Shown piece after piece: positions 1 to 5,747 of a stretch of 8,740 bases of DNA. The DNA lies in assembly GCA_030151745.1 (NCBI GenBank), contig JASLDA010000003.1, positions 1 through 8,740 of the forward strand, written 5' to 3'. The notes under the pieces were generated by a model. It was not told where the DNA came from. It made no database searches and was given only the letters and a program-made list of their open reading frames with translations. Within the stretch, counting starts at the first letter, position 1. Each line of letters opens with the position of its first letter. A program made the position numbers and the translations under genes. Origin of the DNA: Chitinophagaceae bacterium. GTDB lineage: Bacteria; Bacteroidota; Bacteroidia; Chitinophagales; Chitinophagaceae.

Positions 1-152
1 CATACCGCCAGCATGATGAACATACCGGCCTCCACGCAGAACATGACGGGATTACGGAACTGGACGCGGGGATTGAGCTTTACGAATGACTGCCGGAGGG
101 CTTCCCTGACCAGCGCCGGCTCAAACATGCTTTTCTTATTTGTTGTTGACAT
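1..152 (-). CDS. kdpB: KdpB, potassium-transporting P-type ATPase subunit B (N-terminal 50 codons; continues past the left edge)
   Basis: KdpB is the ATP-hydrolysing P-type ATPase subunit of the high-affinity KdpFABC potassium pump in the inner membrane. Only about the first 50 residues are visible. They contain the typical KdpB opening: a basic amphipathic stretch (ALVREALRQSFVKLNPR), the conserved RNPVMF motif, and the beginning of the first membrane segment (EAGMFIMLAV). The phosphorylation and nucleotide-binding domains lie outside the window. I chose the ATG at 152-150, which gives the start MSTTNKKSMFEPAL and leaves 15 nt after the kdpA stop. A second in-frame ATG at 128-126 would start at MFEPAL. 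No strong Shine-Dalgarno sequence precedes either one. The gene follows kdpA on the same strand in the usual order, so one transcript is likely. Identity rests on the N-terminus plus context. Confidence 0.9.
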   Translation of the reverse strand, partial: MSTTNKKSMFEPALVREALRQSFVKLNPRVQFRNPVMFCVEAGMFIMLAV

Positions 153-167
153 TGTTGATAGCTACGT

Positions 168-1907
168 TTACATATTCATCCACTCCGCGATCGGGCCGAG
201 GGCCAGGGCCGGGAAGAAGGAAAGAGCCGCGACGATCGCGATCACCGCGAATACGACCAGTCCGAAGGTTGCGGTGTCCGTACGAAGCGTTCCTGCACTT
301 TCGGGGATATACTTCTTTTTCGCCAGGAGCCCGGCGATCGCAACGGGACCTATGATCGGCAGGAAGCGCGCCAGCAGCAGAACGATGCCGGTCGTGATAT
401 TCCAGAACGGATTGTTGTCGGCCAGGCCTTCGAAGCCGCTGCCGTTATTTGCCGCGCTCGATGTGTACTCGTACAGCATCTCGCTGAAGCCATGATAGGA
501 TGGATTGCCGAGATAGTTCGTCGCATGCATCGGCTTACCGGCAGCGTCCAGCGCCCACCAGCCCATGTTTGCATTGTGCGCCGCGAGATAGGCGGCGATC
601 GCCGTACCGGCCAGGATCAGGAAAGGATGCAGCAGCGCGACGAGCATGGCGATCTTCATTTCCCGCGCTTCGACCTTCTTGCCCATGAACTCCGGCGTGC
701 GCCCGACCATGAGCCCGCTGATGAAAACCGCCAGGATGACGAACACATAAAAGTTCAGGAAGCCCACGCCGCAACCACCGTAGAAGCAGTTGACCATCAT
801 ACCCAGCATCATATTCATCCCGCTGAGCGGCATGTAGGAATCATGCATCGAATTGATGGACCCGGTGGAGATGATCGTCGTCACGACGGCCCAGTAAGCG
901 GATGCGGGCGAGCCGAAGCGCAGCTCCTTGCCTTCCATATTGCCGGCAGGCTGGCCGATGCCCATCTTTGCGATCAGGGGATTGCCGCCCATTTCCGCGC
1001 TGAGCGTCGGAATCAGCAGCAGCACGAAACCAAGGGTCATGACGCCGTAGATCATCCATGAAAGACGGCGGCGCTTCAGGTAAAAGCCCAGGGCGAAGAT
1101 CATGGCCAGCGGGATGATCACCTGGGCGATCATCTGCGTCGCATCGGTTAGATAATTCGGATTCTCCAGCGGGTGCGCGGAATTCGCTCCGAAAAAGCCG
1201 CCGCCGTTCGTGCCGAGGTGCTTGATCGGAACAAAAGATGCGACGGGACCCCGGCTCACGTATTGCGTATCTCCCTGCAGGGTTACGATTCTGTCCTTGC
1301 CCCGGAAGGTCATCGGCTGCCCGTTGAGCAGGTGCACTAGCGCGACGGCCAGGCTGAGCGGGACCAGGATGCGCGTCGTCGCCTTCAGGAAGTAGTTGTA
1401 GAAGTTGCCCAAACGCTCCGTGCTGCGGGCCTTCAGCGAATTGAACACGATCACGGCTGCGGCTATGCCCGTCGCGGCGGTGACGAATTGCAGGAATTGC
1501 AGGGCGAAGGTCTGCGTGAAGTAGCTCGCCCCGCTTTCCCCGCTATAGTGCTGCAGATTGCAGTTTACCAGAAAGGATATTGTCGTGTTGAAGGCCTGAT
1601 CCGGGCTTTGCGAAGCAATACCGTCGGGATTGAGCGGCAGCCAGGCCTGGTTCATAAGACAAAAAAAGGTCCAGGCAGCCCAGACGATATTGATAGCCAG
1701 CATGGCTTTCATATGCTGCTTCCAGCTCATCTCCCGGTCCGGATCGATACGGGACATGCGGAACAGGAAACGCTCCACCGGGCCGAAGATGCGATCCGTC
1801 CAGACCGGCTTCCCGGCGAAGACCTTGGCCATGTATCCCCCAAGCGGGATGGCCAGGCCCAGCGTCAGCGCGTACATCAGTACGACACCTAAAAGTTGAC
1901 TATTCAT
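168..1907 (-). CDS. kdpA: KdpA, potassium-binding and translocating subunit of the Kdp pump
   Basis: KdpA is the channel-like subunit that selects K+ in the KdpFABC complex of the inner membrane. The 579-residue protein is slightly longer than the 557-residue E. coli protein and full length. All four pore-loop (selectivity filter) regions are visible: NCNLQHYSGESG at about 115-126, TNGGGFFGAN at 233-242, STGSINSMHDS at 347-357 and SAANNGSGFEG at 484-494. Hydrophobic helices lie between them, for example residues 5-22, 68-90, 141-157, 260-276, 385-402, 420-441, 505-528 and 547-565. The start at 1907 gives the typical KdpA N-terminus, with a first membrane helix from residue 4. It is 12 nt downstream of kdpF and 15 nt upstream of kdpB, so it is the middle of an operon. 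No truncation or substituted filter glycine was seen. Confidence 0.98.
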   Translation of the reverse strand: MNSQLLGVVLMYALTLGLAIPLGGYMAKVFAGKPVWTDRIFGPVERFLFRMSRIDPDREMSWKQHMKAMLAINIVWAAWTFFCLMNQAWLPLNPDGIASQSPDQAFNTTISFLVNCNLQHYSGESGASYFTQTFALQFLQFVTAATGIAAAVIVFNSLKARSTERLGNFYNYFLKATTRILVPLSLAVALVHLLNGQPMTFRGKDRIVTLQGDTQYVSRGPVASFVPIKHLGTNGGGFFGANSAHPLENPNYLTDATQMIAQVIIPLAMIFALGFYLKRRRLSWMIYGVMTLGFVLLLIPTLSAEMGGNPLIAKMGIGQPAGNMEGKELRFGSPASAYWAVVTTIISTGSINSMHDSYMPLSGMNMMLGMMVNCFYGGCGVGFLNFYVFVILAVFISGLMVGRTPEFMGKKVEAREMKIAMLVALLHPFLILAGTAIAAYLAAHNANMGWWALDAAGKPMHATNYLGNPSYHGFSEMLYEYTSSAANNGSGFEGLADNNPFWNITTGIVLLLARFLPIIGPVAIAGLLAKKKYIPESAGTLRTDTATFGLVVFAVIAIVAALSFFPALALGPIAEWMNM

Positions 1908-1919
1908 AAGATCGACCGG

Positions 1920-1997
1920 CTAGAATTTTTCAGGTTTGATGAGCACGTACACCATGTAAGCGAACATGAGCAGCGCGACGATGAAGAGCAGGATCAT
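1920..1997 (-). CDS. kdpF: KdpF, small stabilising subunit of the Kdp pump (25 aa)
   Basis: KdpF is a single-span peptide that stabilises the KdpFABC complex in E. coli. This 25-residue ORF starts MILLFIVALLMF, forms one hydrophobic helix (about residues 2-20), and ends in IKPEKF. A KPE(K/R)F-type tail is the usual KdpF signature. It sits immediately before kdpA with a 12-nt gap, the classical position, and 6 nt after the stop of the 27-residue peptide gene upstream. The ATG at 1997-1995 is the only start that gives a peptide of this form. It is too short for most gene finders, but the sequence and position together make it convincing. Confidence 0.93.
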   Translation of the reverse strand: MILLFIVALLMFAYMVYVLIKPEKF

Positions 1998-2003
1998 GGC
2001 AGT

Positions 2004-2087
2004 TCAGATTTTTTCGAGCCAGTCGATCGAACGATAGATGAGGCCGAAGCCCAGCGCGGTAAGCGCGATCAGCGAGATGGTCAACAT
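2004..2087 (-). CDS. Small membrane peptide of unknown function at the head of the kdp operon (27 aa)
   Basis: This is a 27-codon ORF beginning MLTISLIALTALGFGLIYRS and ending in WLEKI. It has one hydrophobic stretch (about residues 2-17) followed by a charged cytoplasmic-type tail, so it looks like a single-span membrane peptide about the size of KdpF. It ends 6 nt before kdpF on the same strand, and its tail (aromatic/hydrophobic, E, K, then a hydrophobic residue) loosely resembles the KdpF tail. An in-frame ATG at 2189 would extend it to 61 residues. That start lies upstream of the predicted sigma54 promoter, and the added sequence is unremarkable apart from a His run, so I prefer the ATG at 2087. 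No strong Shine-Dalgarno sequence is visible. I do not recognise a family. It could be an extra Kdp subunit, a regulatory peptide, or a translated leader. Confidence 0.6.
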   Translation of the reverse strand: MLTISLIALTALGFGLIYRSIDWLEKI

Positions 2088-2140
2088 ATGATGGTGGTGT
2101 GAGTGAACGAAGGACGTGAGCTGCCGGTTGTGCGCAGCAT

Positions 2141-2160
2141 ATGGCAAACAGGCTGCCAAT
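2141..2160 (-). promoter_or_regulatory. Candidate sigma54 (-24/-12) promoter for the kdp operon
   Basis: The minus strand reads TTGGCAGCCTGTTTGCCA. Against the sigma54 consensus (TTGGCACG, four free bases, TTGC) it matches TTGGCA and TTGC. The invariant GG (2157-2156) and GC (2145-2144) are separated by exactly the required 10 nt. The predicted start site is about 2132, some 45 nt before the ATG of the small peptide gene. The adjacent gene encodes an activator with the sigma54-contacting GAFTGA loop, which makes the call much stronger. One caution is that the element also contains an inverted repeat, TGGCA-N7-TGCCA, so it could instead be an operator for some dimeric regulator. Confidence 0.72.
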
Positions 2161-2225
2161 CGCAGTAACTTCCTGCAACAGATTAACACTCAGCGACCAA
2201 GGCCTTAAGCCCGGCTTGGACACAT

Positions 2226-2251
2226 AAAAAAAGCCTATCAAAATGATAGGC
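2226..2251 (-). terminator. Rho-independent terminator after the NtrC-type regulator gene
   Basis: The minus strand has a perfect 8-bp stem (GCCTATCA / TGATAGGC) with a 3-nt loop, followed at once by seven T residues (2232-2226). It lies 25 nt after the regulator stop codon at 2277. This would separate regulator transcription from the kdp operon and lets kdp depend on its own promoter. The stem is also one of the two tandem palindromes proposed as activator sites. Confidence 0.85.
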
Positions 2252-2270
2252 CGCTTATCAAAATGATAGG
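2236..2270. repeat. Two tandem palindromes, candidate upstream activator sites (enhancer) for kdp
   Basis: The 15-mer TATCAAAATGATAGG occurs twice, at 2236-2250 and 2256-2270. Each copy contains the perfect dyad TATCA-AAA-TGATA (2236-2248 and 2256-2268). The centres are exactly 20 bp apart, close to two helical turns, so dimers would bind the same face of the DNA. Relative to the predicted sigma54 start site near 2132 the centres are at about -110 and -130, the usual distance for NtrC-family enhancers. The gene directly upstream encodes such an activator with a Fis-type HTH. Binding by that protein is inferred. In RNA the copies can also form alternative hairpins with each other. Confidence 0.65.
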
Positions 2271-2276
2271 GTCAGC

Positions 2277-3602
2277 TCATAGTCCGTACTCCGCGAGCTT
2301 CCGGTAAAGGGTAGCAATGCCGATGCCCAACAGGCGTGCGGTTTCAGCCTTGTTCCCCCGGGCAGATTCCAGCACCCGGCATATATGCGCGCGCTCCATC
2401 GCGGCAAGTGCCGTCGAATCGTTCGTGACGCGATACTGCTGCAGCTCCAACGGCAGGCTTTCGACCGATAGCACCTCACCCTCCTCCAGGATCACGGCCC
2501 GTTCCAGGACGTGCTTCAGCTCACGGATATTGCCGTTCCACTGATACTTGACGAGCACAGCCTGGGCTGCGTCGCTGATGGCGTAAATATGCTTTCCACT
2601 CTTCGCGGCGATACGCTTCAGGAAATGAGCGGCAAGCAGGGGAATGTCCGAGACCCGCTCCCGGAGCGCCGGGAGCACGATCGAAAAAGTCGCGATCCGG
2701 TAGTACAGGTCTCCCCGGAAATTCCTCGCCGCTATTTCCTCCTGCAGGGACCGGTTGGTTGCGGAGATGATACGGACCCCGGCTTTGCGCTGCCGGGTAT
2801 CGCCGACCATATAGTAGGTGCCGTCTTCCAGCAGACGCAGCAGCTTGGGCTGCAGGTCCGGCGGCAGCTCGCCGATCTCATCCAGGAACAGCGTCCCGCC
2901 CGCGGCTTCATCGACCAGGCCCTTCTTGTCTTTCATCGCTCCGGTAAAAGCGCCGGCCTTATGCCCGAACAGGGTACTTTCCAGCAATTCCTTATTCAGG
3001 CTGCTGCAGTTCAGCGCGACGAACGGACCTCCGCTGCGGGCGCTCGCGCTATGAATGGCCTGCGCAAACACTTCCTTCCCGGTTCCGGTTTCGCCGGTCA
3101 GCAATATCGTAGCCTCGGAAGGTGCAACCTTCTTTGCCAGCAATACGGCGTCGCGGATCGCCTTGCTTTCCCCGATAACTTCCTGGAAGCCCTTCAGATC
3201 CCGGATTTCAGCGCTTCCCGATTTTTCCCGTCTCTCGGAGCCCAAGGCCGCAGCCTGGCTGAGCAGGGGAACGATCTTGTCATTGTCGTCGCCCTTGACC
3301 AGGTAATCGAACGCGCCGTTTTTCATTGCCCTTACGCCATCCGGTATATTGCCGAAAGCGGTAAGAAGGATGATCTGAATTGCCGGGTACCTTTCTTTGA
3401 TCTCCTTCGTGAAATCGACGCCGTTCCCATCCGGCAGGCGCACATCGCAGAGCAGTACGTCCACTCCACCGCGGTTTAATACCGTACGGGCCTCGGCCAG
3501 GCTTCCCGCCTCCGATACCTGGTAGCCTTCCAGTGAGATTATCCGGCTCATGAGCTTTCGCAGCTTTGCCTCGTCATCCAGTATCAGGACCGTTACCTTC
3601 AT
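2277..3602 (-). CDS. NtrC-family sigma54-dependent response regulator, probable activator of kdp
   Basis: This is a cytoplasmic transcription activator that uses ATP hydrolysis to open sigma54-RNA polymerase promoters when phosphorylated. The 441-residue protein has three domains. The receiver (1-115) has acidic-pocket D9/D10, phosphoacceptor D53 in CDVRLPDG, T81 and K103. The AAA+ domain (about 140-370) has Walker A GETGTGKE at 170-177, the sigma54-contacting GAFTGA at 217-222 and Walker B LFLDE at 238-242. A C-terminal Fis-type HTH contains GNKAETARLLGIGIATLYRK. All key residues are present, so it should be functional. The start at 3602 (MKVTVLILDDE) is right for a receiver. An in-frame ATG at 3746 would add 48 residues that resemble no domain. 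It ends just before the kdp regulatory gap and is transcribed toward kdp, making kdp its likely target. The partner kinase is not adjacent. Confidence 0.93.
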   Translation of the reverse strand: MKVTVLILDDEAKLRKLMSRIISLEGYQVSEAGSLAEARTVLNRGGVDVLLCDVRLPDGNGVDFTKEIKERYPAIQIILLTAFGNIPDGVRAMKNGAFDYLVKGDDNDKIVPLLSQAAALGSERREKSGSAEIRDLKGFQEVIGESKAIRDAVLLAKKVAPSEATILLTGETGTGKEVFAQAIHSASARSGGPFVALNCSSLNKELLESTLFGHKAGAFTGAMKDKKGLVDEAAGGTLFLDEIGELPPDLQPKLLRLLEDGTYYMVGDTRQRKAGVRIISATNRSLQEEIAARNFRGDLYYRIATFSIVLPALRERVSDIPLLAAHFLKRIAAKSGKHIYAISDAAQAVLVKYQWNGNIRELKHVLERAVILEEGEVLSVESLPLELQQYRVTNDSTALAAMERAHICRVLESARGNKAETARLLGIGIATLYRKLAEYGL

Positions 3603-3792
3603 GAAGCAAAACTCGGGTGTACGATCGATATCAGGGTACGGAAGCGGAGAGCGGCTATTCCTGGACAGACGCCGGCGCATATGCGGAACCGCGGCGCACA
3701 GAATATCTACAGAATCGGCAGCTACTTTCGGCTGCCCCGACATCAAAGGGAATGCACATTCACCGGAATACCAACAATTCTTCTTTTAGGTC
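3603..3792. promoter_or_regulatory. Divergent promoter region between the NtrC-type regulator and the two-component operon
   Basis: This 190-bp region separates two divergently transcribed regulator genes and must carry promoters for both. Visible dyads are a perfect 10-bp palindrome CGCATATGCG at 3676-3685 and an inverted repeat GGCAGC-N8-GCTGCC at 3717-3736. The N8 spacer is TACTTTCG, one base off the Bacteroidota -7 pattern TAnnTTTG in the plus direction, but I found no matching -33 element at a safe distance. No sigma54-type element with correct GG/GC spacing stood out. A short AGG lies about 5 nt before the ATG at 3793. Confidence 0.4.
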
Positions 3793-4470
3793 ATGAAAGT
3801 TCTGGTTGTAGAAGATGAACAGGCTTTGGCAAAAAGCATCTGCCAGTACCTCGGGTCAGAAAATTTCAATTGCGAACATGCCGCGGACTTCCGAACCGCC
3901 CAGAGCCGTATCGATGGTTACGACTACGACTGCATCATTCTCGACATCGGGCTTCCCGGCGGAAGCGGGCTCCAGCTGCTCACCCAGCTGAAAAAGGAAC
4001 ACAAGGCCGAAGGCGTCCTCATCATCTCGGCAAAGAACTCCCTTGACGACCGGCTGCAAGGTCTTCGCATGGGCGCCGACGACTATCTCACGAAGCCCTT
4101 CCACCTCTCCGAACTGAGCGCAAGGGTAGGCGCCATTATCAGGCGCAAATTGTTTCAGGGCTCGACCGAAGTGCAATTCGACGCCCTGCGGCTCGACCTC
4201 AGCGCGAAGACGGTCTGCGTGAACGACGCTCCGGTAGAGCTGACCCGGAAAGAATACGAGCTGCTGCTTTACTTCATCAGCAATAAGGGAAAAGTCATTT
4301 CGAAAGCCGCGCTGGCGGATCACCTGTGGGGAGAGGTCGCCGACACCGCCGGCAGCCCGGATTTCATCTATACGCATATCAAGAACCTCCGCCGGAAGCT
4401 GATGGCCGCCGGCAGCCCCGACTATATTCAATCCGTCTACGGCATGGGCTATAAACTGCGCATTCCATGA
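3793..4470 (+). CDS. OmpR/PhoB-family response regulator
   Basis: This is a DNA-binding regulator, 225 residues, the normal length for the family. The receiver (about 1-115) has the acidic pair E7/D8, phosphoacceptor D51 in IILDIGLPGG, S79 in the switch position (IISAKN) and K101-P102 (DDYLTKPFHL). The C-terminal winged helix (about 125-225) carries the typical elements LTRKEYELL, IYTHIKNLRRKL and YGMGYKL. The stop overlaps the start of the downstream histidine kinase by 4 nt (ATGA), so the two are translationally coupled and surely partners. Although OmpR-type like KdpE, nothing ties it specifically to kdp: its kinase has none of the KdpD N-terminal domains and it faces away from the kdp genes. 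Its target cannot be told from the sequence. Confidence 0.95.
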   Translation: MKVLVVEDEQALAKSICQYLGSENFNCEHAADFRTAQSRIDGYDYDCIILDIGLPGGSGLQLLTQLKKEHKAEGVLIISAKNSLDDRLQGLRMGADDYLTKPFHLSELSARVGAIIRRKLFQGSTEVQFDALRLDLSAKTVCVNDAPVELTRKEYELLLYFISNKGKVISKAALADHLWGEVADTAGSPDFIYTHIKNLRRKLMAAGSPDYIQSVYGMGYKLRIP

Positions 4471-5747
4471 AACTCGCCGGGCGCTACCAGCGCAGCAACC
4501 TGCTTATCACGCTGATCGTCTTTATGATGGCCAGCCTTGCCTTTTACATTCAGCTGCACCGGATCCTGATTTACCAGGTAGACGAAGACCTGGAGATCGA
4601 GCAGCACGAAATCGAAGCATATGTAAGTCGGCACAACGCCTTGCCGGAAAACCTGATGCCTACGGAAGATCAGGTTATCCGGGCGGAGCCCGCATCCACA
4701 CGGCTCCCTAAGCCCATCCGGCAAACCGTGAAGCTCAGGGACGAAGCGGACCGGGCCAAGGCAGACTTCCGCCAGCTCGTATTTACGATAGAGGTTGGCG
4801 GCAGCCTGTACCGGGTGAGCGTAAGCAAATCGCTGGAAGCGACCCGGGGCCTGACCCACTCTATCGGGATGATTGCGCTGATCACCATCGGGATCATGCT
4901 GCTGGCTTCGTTCCTTTTGAACCGGATCATCCTGAGAAGGCTGTGGAAACCCTTCTATGATACGATCGACCGGCTCCGGAGCTTCAAGCTGGGCTCCCAC
5001 AGCGCCATTGAGCTCCCGCAGGTCCGGATCGACGAGTTCGCGCTGCTCAACACGACCCTTCGGTCCGCGACCGGCAGGGCGGCGGAGGACTACCGGATCC
5101 TGAAAGAGTTCACCGAGAACGCTTCGCATGAGCTGCAGACGCCGCTTGCCATCGTCCGCTCGAAGCTCGATCTGCTCATCCAGGACGAAGGCCTCTCCGA
5201 GCCGCAGAGCTCGCTGATCCAGGATGCTTACGAAGCCATCGGCCGGATGACGAACCTCAACCGCTCCCTGCTGATGCTCGCAAAGATCGAAGGCGGCCAG
5301 TTCGGGGAACGTGAGCCGATCGACATGAAGCTGTTGGTCGAGCGGAGGCTGGAGCTCATGGACAGCTTCCTGCGGGAGCTGAACATCACACCCGAGCTGA
5401 ATCTCGAGCCCGCAGTCTGGCAGCTGAACAGGGCATTGGCGGACGTGCTGCTGAATAACCTGCTCAGCAACGCGATCCATCACAACCGGAGCTCGGGGCG
5501 TGTACGGATAAAGCTTGAAGCGAATTCCCTGGCGATCTGCAATACCTCCGCGCAGGGCCCCCTGGATGCGGGGTCGATATTCACGAGGTTCTACAAGCCG
5601 GATGCTGACCACGCAGGCACCGGGCTGGGCCTGGCCATAGTGAAGCAGGTCTGCGCCGCCTCCGGATGCGCCATCAGCTACCGCTTCGACCAGCCGGACA
5701 TGCATTGCTTCCTGGTCACCTCGTCATCATGGCGGACGGCCCCATAG
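4467..5747 (+). CDS. Two-TM sensor histidine kinase, partner of the OmpR-type regulator
   Basis: This is a membrane sensor kinase of 426 residues. TM1 is about residues 11-31 and TM2 about 130-152, with a poorly conserved extracytoplasmic sensor of about 95 residues between them. A juxtamembrane linker of about 60 residues follows, without a clear HAMP domain. The HisKA box is FTENASHELQTPLAIV with phosphoacceptor H221. The ATPase domain has the N box LLNNLLSNAIHHN (N330, N331, N335), an F-box-like IFTRFYK and the G2 box GTGLGLAIVK starting at residue 384. The usual DxGxG G1 motif is replaced by CNTSAQGPLDAG, with no aspartate in the expected place. I believe similar divergence occurs in other Bacteroidota kinases. 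No KdpD or universal-stress domain is present, so it is not KdpD. The signal is unknown. The ATG overlaps the regulator stop (ATGA), fixing the start. Confidence 0.93.
   Translation: MKLAGRYQRSNLLITLIVFMMASLAFYIQLHRILIYQVDEDLEIEQHEIEAYVSRHNALPENLMPTEDQVIRAEPASTRLPKPIRQTVKLRDEADRAKADFRQLVFTIEVGGSLYRVSVSKSLEATRGLTHSIGMIALITIGIMLLASFLLNRIILRRLWKPFYDTIDRLRSFKLGSHSAIELPQVRIDEFALLNTTLRSATGRAAEDYRILKEFTENASHELQTPLAIVRSKLDLLIQDEGLSEPQSSLIQDAYEAIGRMTNLNRSLLMLAKIEGGQFGEREPIDMKLLVERRLELMDSFLRELNITPELNLEPAVWQLNRALADVLLNNLLSNAIHHNRSSGRVRIKLEANSLAICNTSAQGPLDAGSIFTRFYKPDADHAGTGLGLAIVKQVCAASGCAISYRFDQPDMHCFLVTSSSWRTAP

Larger units (their letters stand above)
2088..2276 (-). promoter_or_regulatory. Regulatory gap between the NtrC-type regulator and the kdp operon
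   Basis: This 189-bp stretch carries no convincing gene. Read on the minus strand it holds, in order: two tandem palindromes, a terminator built on the second of them, about 65 bp of linker, a sigma54-type -24/-12 element (2160-2141), and a predicted 5' leader of about 45 nt to the small peptide gene. The parts are listed separately. The order and spacing are those of a classical enhancer-dependent promoter. I saw no convincing IHF consensus in the linker. Confidence 0.7.

Noticed and set aside
2088..2189. The longer, 61-residue version of the small kdp-leading peptide
   Set aside because: Its start lies upstream of the predicted sigma54 promoter and the extra residues (Cys/Arg-rich, with a four-His run) look like translated regulatory DNA.
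2236..2270. The tandem 15-bp repeat as a CRISPR fragment or mobile-element end
   Set aside because: There are only two copies with a 5-bp gap, no spacers, no cas or transposase gene, and a regulatory reading explains the geometry better.
2511..3479. A 322-codon plus-strand open frame opposite the NtrC-type regulator
   Set aside because: It is antisense to a gene with intact receiver, AAA+ and Fis motifs, and its product has no recognisable domain.
3603..3746. A 48-residue N-terminal extension of the NtrC-type regulator
   Set aside because: Receivers begin within a few residues of the start; MKVTVLILDDE at 3602 fits exactly. The extension has no domain character and would occupy most of the divergent promoter region.
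3776..3787. The 12-mer AATTCTTCTTTT shared by two intergenic regions (3776-3787 and 5798-5809)
   Set aside because: A 12-base match is expected about once or more by chance in a window this size, and the contexts differ (one abuts a start codon, the other is mid-gap).
4449..5705. A 418-codon minus-strand open frame opposite the histidine kinase
   Set aside because: It is a shadow of the kinase gene: the plus-strand frame has all kinase motifs, while the minus-strand product resembles no protein family.
3793..5747. Identifying the OmpR-type regulator and kinase as KdpE and KdpD
   Set aside because: The kinase has two TM helices and a small outer domain, without the KdpD and universal-stress domains or the four-helix membrane block of KdpD, and the pair points away from kdp.
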